Below are positions 58,399 to 64,000 of a stretch of 64,000 bases of DNA, piece by piece (within the stretch, counting starts at the first letter, position 1; each line of letters begins with the position of its first letter). This DNA comes from CBDCUW01 sp963734865. Lineage in GTDB: Bacteria > Planctomycetota > Planctomycetia > Pirellulales > Pirellulaceae. A program made the translations under genes and the position numbers. The stretch spans positions 1,116,001 to 1,180,000 of the forward strand of contig CAVTIV010000019.1 in NCBI GenBank assembly GCA_963734865.1. Reading direction: 5' to 3'. The notes below the pieces were generated by a model. It worked only from the letters and a program-made list of their open reading frames with translations, did not search any database and had not been told where the DNA came from.

Positions 58399-58936
58399 CA
58401 TGTCTTCGATAGGTTTGCGCCGGGAATCCAGAGATTTCTGGGGTATATGCTTGCTTAGTGTACGTCGCTCCGATGGCACCACGTCGCCATTCATAAGCAC
58501 AAAAACTTCAAGGAACGGATCATGGTCATTTGGCCCTGGCCATACCTTGGGGAACGCGGCGAAGTAAATCGACCAGCACCATTTGTCGTTCTTTGCGTCG
58601 AGTGGAAGCAGCGATACTGATTCGAGTCGCCAGTCATAGTCGGGGTCATCGTCGAGCATCTGCTTGCGATGTCGGTCTGCGATCGCAAGCTGCTTTTCGG
58701 GCACTAATCGGCGGGTTTGAATCGACGGGATGCCACCGAGGAGAAGCGGCCACAGCATCGTCGCCCAGTATCGCAAGGTAAGTCGCATCGGTAGCGTGGC
58801 TCTGCGCCGACGTACCAGCCGAGTCGCCAACATCGCCCAAATACGGTCGGGTGGCAAAATACGGACGAGCTACGAAGAAACCGATTCCGCACCAGGTGAC
58901 AAGGAGAAGCAGGAGTGTGATGGTGAATCGCTTCAT
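58393..58936 (-). pseudogene. Exported/membrane-anchored protein, frameshifted (cassette gene)
   Basis: The N-terminal frame (58936 to about 58800) gives KRFTITLLLLLVTWCGIGFFVARPYF, a signal or anchor. The C-terminal frame (about 58720-58393) gives LVPEKQLAIADRHRKQMLDDDPDYDWRLESVSLLPLDAKNDKWCWSIYFAAFPKVW, ending LDSRRKPIEDMP. One shift joins them. The TAA stop is inside the attC 14 heptamer and the ATG 3 bp from site 15. No family recognised; the Trp-rich block WCWSIYFAAFPKVWPG is distinctive. Confidence 0.6.
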
Positions 58937-58939
58937 TTG

Positions 58940-59029
58940 CCATAACGGCCAGGATCACCCGGTCCGAGCGGTTGAGCAACCATTGCCCAAGAGACACTCG
59001 AGGACTCGGCGTGCATCCGTTGGTTCGCC
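58940..59029. repeat. attC-like site 15
   Basis: 90 bp, CCATAAC (58940-58946) to GTTCGCC (59023-59029). GCCATAAC is the exact complement of GTTATGGC at the end of site 14, a different heptamer type from its neighbours, which makes the cassette match unlikely by chance. The centre TTGCCCAAGAGA is shared with sites 1 and 5. Confidence 0.85.
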
Positions 59030-59030
59030 G

Positions 59031-59591
59031 CTATTGAAGCGGGTACACGTATTGTAGCAAGGGGCACCCGGCATCAGTCTCTGCGGCGACCTGCGGATCA
59101 ACTTGTTCTTCGAGCGGCAAGGGACGACCGCAGTGCTCATCAAGAATGTTAGAGCAAACGTCGAAATCGCCGCCGTCCGAGAATGCGTCATCGACTACGT
59201 CGTTGTCGGGAAAACAACGCACTTCCGAAGCATCAAATGCGTCTGCGATCGCCGCAAACGCATGAATATGGATCGTTCGGAGTGGTTGTATGCTTAGGAA
59301 CCCTGCGCCAACGTCCACCGGTGCGAACGTGCACAGCCAAGGGATTGACCGAAATAAATAGCGGACCGGGCCCCGTGTACCGGTGGTAGTCTTTAGTCTC
59401 GGGAGGTGGAAACGGGGGCTCGGCTAACCAGTCGTCGTTGTCCGGCGAATCGTTAAGCACACCATCCGTCCAGTATGCCGCGAGTTGTTGAGCAGCGCTC
59501 AACGTTGGGGAAAGAACTCGCGCATCGTTTCATCGCGGTCCGACCAATCGTCGAGTTGGTGACGAAAGAGAATGTTGATGCGTGTTCCCAT
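59031..59591 (-). pseudogene. Frameshifted cassette gene of unknown function
   Basis: Three consecutive frames give one plausible protein of about 185 residues: GTRINILFRHQLDDWSDRDETMREFFPQ (from the ATG at 59591), then AAQQLAAYWTDGVLNDSPDNDDWLAEPPFPPPETKDYHRYTGPGP, then RTIHIHAFAAIADAFDASEVRCFPDNDVVDDAFSDGG ... CPLLQYVYPLQ. Shifts fall near 59500 and near 59295. The stop TAG is 1 bp past the attC 15 heptamer and the start 18 bp from site 16. Acidic, soluble, family unknown. Confidence 0.6.
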
Positions 59592-59609
59592 GTCGTCACG
59601 ATCTTGGTC

Positions 59610-59700
59610 GGCGAACGGTGGAATTCACGGGGCAACGGCAATTGGGCAAGCACCGAAGGAAACGCGCCGCCCGTTGCTCCCGTGCAATTTTTGGTTCTGG
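59610..59700. repeat. attC-like site 16
   Basis: 91 bp, GGCGAAC (59610-59616) to GTTCTGG (59694-59700) after TTTG. GGCGAAC is exactly what the complement rule predicts from GTTCGCC ending site 15. Inner arms ACGGGGCAACGGC and GCCGCCCGTTGC pair. Confidence 0.83.
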
Positions 59701-60049
59701 CATTTTTTGCGGTGGTTGCCGACCCGGACAGTCTGGATCGTTGACACCAATCACCAGCATACCACCGGGACTTCGACCGCGCAACATCGACCGCACCTAT
59801 TTGACCGCGCACCTTCGATCGCACCATTTCACCGCGCACCTTCGTCAAGCGCAACAATGAAATCGTGCTCGTACTCGTACTCAGCATCGCGGTACTCGTA
59901 CTCGATTGAAGCTGGGGCGGATACGCTTTGCCGTCAGACGTCGACTCCATCGCACACGCCGTTCGTCACTGTCGCGCGGATTCGAGTACGAGTACGAGTA
60001 CCGGCCTGCGGCCTGAGTACGAGTACGATTGGGATCAAAGAATCGAATG
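59701..60049. repeat. Apparently non-coding cassette made of repeats
   Basis: No convincing ORF. At about 59776-59852 there are three degenerate units of about 27 bp built on ACCGCGCACCTTCGATCGC. At 59865-59908 runs of GTACTC occur, and at 59980-60028 runs of GAGTAC, so the two clusters form a long imperfect inverted repeat. The cassette ends fit the complement rule (GTTCTGGC and GCCAGAAC). Confidence 0.65.
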
Positions 60050-60075
60050 CCAGAACTTGTTATTCACCCACATGG
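60050..60075. repeat. attC-like half-site 17, right border of the array
   Basis: GCCAGAAC (60049-60056) is the exact complement of GTTCTGGC ending site 16. The following bases (TTGTTATTCACCCACATGG) end at ATGG without a recognisable TT-containing heptamer, so this is the last recognisable site. Confidence 0.6.
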
Positions 60076-60761
60076 TAGATCGGGGAAGGGTGATACCCGA
60101 TCTTAGCCGGTTTGGGATGGGAGTTGGTTCCCCTTTTTTGATGGCTTCTTGACTCTTTTGGCAATGCGTTTGCTTCGTCGGGTATCGCCGTTACCCGAGG
60201 ACGCCGGAACGGGTATTGGCCATTACCCGTTCCGGCGCTCCCTCGCTTCGTCGGGTAACAACTTCTTACCCGATCGGTAGCAACCAGGGAAAATGCGTGT
60301 TTTGCGGCGTCTGCGACCCGCTTCGAGACGTCGTCTGCACGAGCGCGGCGAAGCCGCGGCCACCGAGAAGTCAGCCTTGGGCGTCGAACCTTTTGAAAGC
60401 TCGTTGATGGAAGCAATCGTCGACGATTCGTCCGGCCCGTGGGGAGAGAACAAGAAAAGCTGCCCGCAGCTGTTCGCTGAGGCTTGACACGGATCAGTAC
60501 ATTTGCACACTGCCGGTCACCTGAGCTAAGAAAGTCCAGTTGCGAGCCGGTTTTCCAGCAAAATTAGCTGGGCACGGTGGATGTGATTCTCACTTTCGGG
60601 CGGGCAACGAAGTGCGATCCACAAGCAAGGGCGGGCACCCGCGGGGACGATCAGGACGGATTGAAGTGGCCCCGAATCTGGTTCCGCTCGCTTCCAACAT
60701 CCTCGTCTGAACTCAATCGCGACCGAGAACCGGGCCCCATCGACGCACGCAACCGCGGATT
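60076..60761. other. Intergenic region with a cluster of hairpins
   Basis: About 690 bp with no supported gene. Between about 60077 and 60270 at least four hairpins contain GGGTA/TACCC stems (for example GATCGGG...CCCGATC and TCGGGTA...TTACCCGA), one of them very strong (60202-60237). The remainder, up to the ion-channel-like gene, shows only shadow frames. Confidence 0.55.
60202..60237. terminator. Strong 14-bp stem hairpin
   Basis: A perfect inverted repeat of CGCCGGAACGGGTA with TACCCGTTCCGGCG around an 8-nt loop. It has no U-run on either side, so intrinsic termination is uncertain; it may be a REP-like element. Confidence 0.5.
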
Positions 60762-61901
60762 TCACCGGCCGCAGTGTTCGTTCCAATTCTTTGACCCGGC
60801 GCTATCGAGAATCGGATCCGCGTCGTCTGGATGGTGGGAATCCATTCCCTGTGATTCTCGTTGCTGCTTGCCGCCAAGATCGTTTCGGAAATCGGACGCC
60901 GCGAAGTCGGATGCTTCCTGTTGACGCTGCCTGCGCTGCAATCGTGCGATCTTTCGCCTCAGATCCTTCGCCTCTTCCTCCATTTCCACAAGCCGCATTT
61001 GCATTCTCTTGATCGATCGTTCGGGGCCACCAGCGAGACGCTGAAACAACTCCAACAGAATCAGTGCCCGTAATGCTTTGACCGCTGTCCCGCGTAGACG
61101 GTAAATGCGAGCAAATCTCGTGATCTGAGAGACCTGAATTAGCCGGATCGCCCGCGAAGCCTTGAGCACCCGCAGTGTTCGCAGAAACGAGATGAACGGT
61201 AGCACGATGATCGCCAGATCAAGCCAGTGATTCTTGCAGTAATCCAATTTCTTGTCGGCAACGGCAACCATCAGGATAAATTCGGCGGCGAAGGCAAACC
61301 AAATCGCGCCGGTGCTGAAGTGCAACAGCAGTCGCAACCAACCGTACTGTGCCACTTGTGTCTTCATGAAGAATTCGACGATCAACACCGGCATGATCAA
61401 CAGCGCGATCAGAATCATCGGAACACTAAACTGTCGTTCCAATCGGGTGCGCAGGCGTCGATTCACCTGCCGAAATCCCATTCCCGGTAACCAGATACGG
61501 TCACCGAGTTCGAGACTTCTTGCACACATCCGCAGCGACGGGCAGATACAAAACATCAACCCGAAAAGATGGTACTTGCCAGTCGCCTTGTCCCAGGGGC
61601 GTGAGATCCAATGAAAGCTCGACTCGAGTACCACGAACGGCCAAATCGCCAGCATCAAAAACAAGGTGGCCGATTGAAAACTTTCGCTGACCACCGGCTT
61701 TGCGAGCGACAATCGCAATTCGACTGCTTGCACGCTGTTGGGGTCGAGCTTGCCCATCGCATTCTCGACCAGCATCGGCACGTCGACCCACAATACGACC
61801 AGCACCGCCTGGCAGAGCAGGAAGATCAGCGAGAGCGAAAACATCAGCTTTGCCGTCCGCGCGGCGATCCGCTGTCGCATGTCAAGCTCGTGAAGTCTCA
61901 T
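60762..61901 (-). CDS. Voltage-sensor-like membrane protein (ion transporter family)
   Basis: 379 residues. Two early spans (LMFSLSLIFLLCQAVLVVLWV, SATLFLMLAIWPFVVLE), then four segments resembling S1-S4 of a voltage-gated channel: FSVPMILIALLIMPVLIVEFF, GAIWFAFAAEFILMVAVADKKLDYCKNHWLDLAIIVLPF and an arginine-patterned S4 (FLRTLRVLKASRAIRLIQVSQITRFARIYRLRG). No pore loop (TVGYG) was seen. A coiled-coil-like charged tail follows (MQMRLVEMEEEAKDLRRKIARLQRRQRQQEA). It may be a stand-alone voltage-sensor protein or proton channel. Confidence 0.75.
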   Translation of the reverse strand: MRLHELDMRQRIAARTAKLMFSLSLIFLLCQAVLVVLWVDVPMLVENAMGKLDPNSVQAVELRLSLAKPVVSESFQSATLFLMLAIWPFVVLESSFHWISRPWDKATGKYHLFGLMFCICPSLRMCARSLELGDRIWLPGMGFRQVNRRLRTRLERQFSVPMILIALLIMPVLIVEFFMKTQVAQYGWLRLLLHFSTGAIWFAFAAEFILMVAVADKKLDYCKNHWLDLAIIVLPFISFLRTLRVLKASRAIRLIQVSQITRFARIYRLRGTAVKALRALILLELFQRLAGGPERSIKRMQMRLVEMEEEAKDLRRKIARLQRRQRQQEASDFAASDFRNDLGGKQQRESQGMDSHHPDDADPILDSAGSKNWNEHCGR

Positions 61902-62368
61902 TGTCCTGTCGCCCTACCGGATGCAACGATCATTCACTCTCCCCCCCGGGCATGGATACCAGCACATCGTCCCATCGTAACGAACCTCCCCCAAGGGCAG
62001 GAGGAACAGGAGGAAGTTGTGTCGATATCGATCCCCTCCGGGAGAGTGGTTCAAAATAGGTTAAGCTAGTGATGATTGCTGAACACGAAAAACCGCACGA
62101 CCTCCCCAGCCGGGGAAGACTCCCGAACCGGGGAAGAGTGGCCGATCCGGTCGATACAGGCTGGTTATTTGCCGCTCCGGGGCGCCCGCGACGAACCTTC
62201 GGGGGGTAGGCTGTGGTGGGTGACAACGCGGCAAGTGAAAACGTCGTGCACTCCGAATCTTTTGTCCCGCCGCGGACCTTTTTTGGTTGGCGGGGCAAGA
62301 TGAACCGGGTTGTAACGAATCAATGCAAGGTCTGATTTTTTAATTCTGCCGGACGACGAAGAAACACC
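61902..62368. other. Divergent spacer
   Basis: 467 bp between divergent genes. It contains a short direct repeat, CCGGGGAAGA, at about 62112 and 62129 and GC-rich segments. No gene was recognised; promoters for both sides are expected here. Confidence 0.45.
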
Positions 62369-64000
62369 ATGGACAAGCTGAAATCGATGGCCGGCGCGAC
62401 GTTGCGATGGGGTTGGTTTGGCCTGCTGGTGTTGATCGCCTTTGGGTATTTGGCCTCGGGGTTGTCCAGTCCGCCCCAGCAACACCCGCAAGTCGTCGGC
62501 AACGTCGCTCCGGTCAACTTCGCACAGCAGCCACCGAGTTCACTTGACGAAGCCATTTCGCTGGTCGACCAGGGATGGGCCGAATCGCTCGCCCAGCAGG
62601 GGCTTGATCACGCAGCGATGGCCGATTGGATGACGGTCTGCCGTCGCATGTCCTTGGCAATGGTTGGCAACGGTCTGTCGCTGGAAGAAATCCGACGGTT
62701 GGAGCAGTTACCCGAATCCGATCGCCAACAGGCCCACTTGGACGCGTTATTGAATGATCCGCGGTTCCACCATTATTGGGCCGAACGATGGTCCCGTTTC
62801 TTGGTGGGCACCGATAACGGCCAGTTCATCGTCTATCGCCGACGGCGGTTCCGCATCTGGCTAGCCGACGCATTTGCGGCCAATCGGCCTTACGACCAGA
62901 TTGTGCACGACTTGCTGACAGCCGAAGGTCTTTGGACCGATCGACCGGAGGTCAATTTTCTGACAGCCACCTTCGACAGCAACGATGGTCAGCCTGATCC
63001 TGTCCGCTTGGCGGCCCGAACTTCGCGAGCGTTCCTGGGGCTGAGGATCGATTGCCTTCAGTGTCACAATGACTTTCTGGGCAACGTCAATCTGGGCGAT
63101 GTGGATGAACCACGAGAAGGTCTGCAAACCGATTTTCATCAGTTGGCAGCGTTTTTCACGAGTGCCAAGACGAATGGTTTGCAGGGCGTTCGCAGTGGCG
63201 AAGTTGACTACCACTACAAGTATTTGAATGCCAGCGAAGAGACAGTCGTTGAGCCCGCGGTACCCTTCTTGCCCGAATTGTTGCCACCCGATGGCGACCC
63301 GCGAGAACGGTTGGCGGCATGGATCACGCATCCGCAGAACAGGCAGGCGGCGCGTGCAGCGGTCAGCCACGTCTGGGCGCTGATGTGCGGTTGCGCTGCC
63401 AGCGAATCGGTGGACAACCTTCCGCTCGATGCACAGCCGTCGGCGATGATGGAAGCATTGGTCGATGACTTTATCGAAAACGGCCATGACTTGCGGCGAT
63501 TGATCTCGCTGATCGCACGATCGTCGGCATTCCGTGTCGATAGCCGTGCCGATTTTGAAGTGACGGCCCAGCACGAGCAGGCGGGCGCCGTTTTTCCGCT
63601 GGTGCGGTTGCGCCCCGAGCAGGTCGCCGGTTCCATCATTCAGGCGGCCCGAATCAAGAAAACGGATCGACATTCGTCACTGTTTTTGCAACTCCAGACG
63701 CTCACCGGTACGAACGATTTCGTGAAGCAGTACGGTGATGTCGGCGAAGACGAATTCACTACCGATAGCGTCACGATCACTCAGCGGTTGCTGATGATGA
63801 ACGGAAACCTGCTGGGCGAGTTGGTGAATTCCAATCCGGTCCTCAATGCAACCGCTCACATCGGAATGTTCGCCCAAGACAACGATTCGGCCGTCGAAAC
63901 GGTGTACTTGTGCGCGTTGAACCGTTATCCCTCGGCCCAGGAACGAGAACATTTTGTCAAGCGTCTGGTGGATGCCGACAATCGGAATGACGCAATCGAG
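62369..64000 (+). CDS. DUF1549/DUF1553 cytochrome-type protein (runs off right edge)
   Basis: 544 codons are visible without a stop. An N-terminal anchor (LRWGWFGLLVLIAFGYLASGLSS) is followed by a DUF1549-like region (RLEQLPESDRQQAHLDALLNDPRFHHYWAERWSRFLVGT, NRPYDQIVHDLLTAEGLW, RTSRAFLGLRIDCLQCHND with haem motif CLQCH) and a DUF1553-like region (PRERLAAWITHPQNRQAARAAVSHVWALMCG). The end seen (NRYPSAQEREHFVKRLVDADN) is near the usual C-terminus of the family. Periplasmic, membrane-anchored; often followed by a DUF1501 gene, which would lie beyond the window. Confidence 0.87.
   Translation, partial: MDKLKSMAGATLRWGWFGLLVLIAFGYLASGLSSPPQQHPQVVGNVAPVNFAQQPPSSLDEAISLVDQGWAESLAQQGLDHAAMADWMTVCRRMSLAMVGNGLSLEEIRRLEQLPESDRQQAHLDALLNDPRFHHYWAERWSRFLVGTDNGQFIVYRRRRFRIWLADAFAANRPYDQIVHDLLTAEGLWTDRPEVNFLTATFDSNDGQPDPVRLAARTSRAFLGLRIDCLQCHNDFLGNVNLGDVDEPREGLQTDFHQLAAFFTSAKTNGLQGVRSGEVDYHYKYLNASEETVVEPAVPFLPELLPPDGDPRERLAAWITHPQNRQAARAAVSHVWALMCGCAASESVDNLPLDAQPSAMMEALVDDFIENGHDLRRLISLIARSSAFRVDSRADFEVTAQHEQAGAVFPLVRLRPEQVAGSIIQAARIKKTDRHSSLFLQLQTLTGTNDFVKQYGDVGEDEFTTDSVTITQRLLMMNGNLLGELVNSNPVLNATAHIGMFAQDNDSAVETVYLCALNRYPSAQEREHFVKRLVDADNRNDAIE

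Larger units (their letters stand above)
45057..60056 (-). mobile_element. Cluster of attC sites with gene cassettes, no integrase seen (CALIN-like)
   Basis: About 17 attC-like sites or half-sites at intervals of 0.4-2 kb. Complete sites are 88-92 bp, begin with [GACGAAC, GGATAAC, CCATAAC, GGCGAAC or GCAGAAC] and end with the complementary type of heptamer after TGG (GTTCGTC, GTTATCC, GTTATGG, GTTCGCC, GTTCTGG). Within a cassette the right-hand heptamer and the left-hand heptamer of its neighbour site are usually exact reverse complements, as expected when a circular cassette's single attC is split on integration. Genes are short and nearly all on the minus strand with stops at or inside attC. 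This indicates an integron cassette array read right to left. No tyrosine recombinase of the IntI type or attI was found. Confidence 0.8.

Noticed and set aside
59776..59852. Possible CRISPR array
   Set aside because: Only three degenerate units without unique spacers of constant length, and no cas genes nearby.
59453..59950. Minus-strand 165-codon frame
   Set aside because: It crosses an attC site and low-complexity repeats (TSTSTISL), and a different frame carries the plausible cassette protein.
45057..60056. Reading the repeats simply as dispersed REP elements
   Set aside because: Constant 88-92 bp length, changing but pairwise-matched end heptamers and placement exactly at gene ends fit attC sites better than a uniform REP family.

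Overview
The window looks like chromosomal DNA of a marine-type planctomycete of the Rhodopirellula/Pirellulales kind. This rests on the gene families seen: DUF1549/DUF1553 and DUF1501 proteins, an arylsulfatase, secreted proteins with an N-terminal LExRRxL signature plus GEVED and dockerin-like segments, a cytochrome/monooxygenase-like fusion, Gfo/Idh/MocA pairs, and TIGR03032. No rRNA, tRNA or CRISPR array was recognised.

Region 1 (1-45 kb) is ordinary planctomycete chromosome. From left to right it carries a universal stress protein; a heavy-metal RND efflux operon (adaptor plus frameshifted pump, preceded by a small secreted protein); a small conserved protein; a frameshifted ClC channel with CBS domains; a translationally coupled MFS / Gfo-Idh-like / Gfo-Idh operon; an AsmA-like protein; a redoxin-cytochrome-monooxygenase-like fusion; an Rrf2 (NsrR-like) regulator coupled to a sulfatase; a DUF3365 haem protein; two very large secreted dockerin-type proteins separated by STAS and YaiI/YqxD genes; TIGR03032, SUI1 and methyltransferase genes; a remarkable DUF1549-DUF1553-DUF1501 fusion interrupted by one amber codon; a TIM-barrel isomerase; a 1163-residue glycine-rich protein downstream of a frameshifted Tat-exported phosphoesterase; a di-haem DUF1111 protein; and an alpha/beta hydrolase. 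At least four otherwise well-preserved genes have single-base frameshifts, which could be real decay or draft-quality sequence.

Region 2 (about 45.06-60.06 kb) is the unusual part. It is an array of about 17 attC-like recombination sites, six or seven of them complete at 88-92 bp, alternating with small genes nearly all on the minus strand. Each cassette's two boundary heptamers are usually reverse complements of each other, as expected for integron cassettes. No integron integrase is in the window, so I read it as a CALIN (cluster of attC sites lacking an integrase) or the distal part of a chromosomal integron running right to left. Cassette genes include a small two-gene toxin-antitoxin-like pair (the only plus-strand one), a lipase-like hydrolase, a polysaccharide deacetylase, a HEPN-like protein, a methyltransferase and several small membrane or secreted proteins. 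The array is scarred by group II intron remnants inside attC sites, two decayed IS91-like elements sitting at attC half-sites, and a truncated serine recombinase.

Region 3 (60-64 kb) contains a cluster of hairpins, a voltage-sensor-like membrane protein and, running off the right edge, a second DUF1549 cytochrome-type protein.
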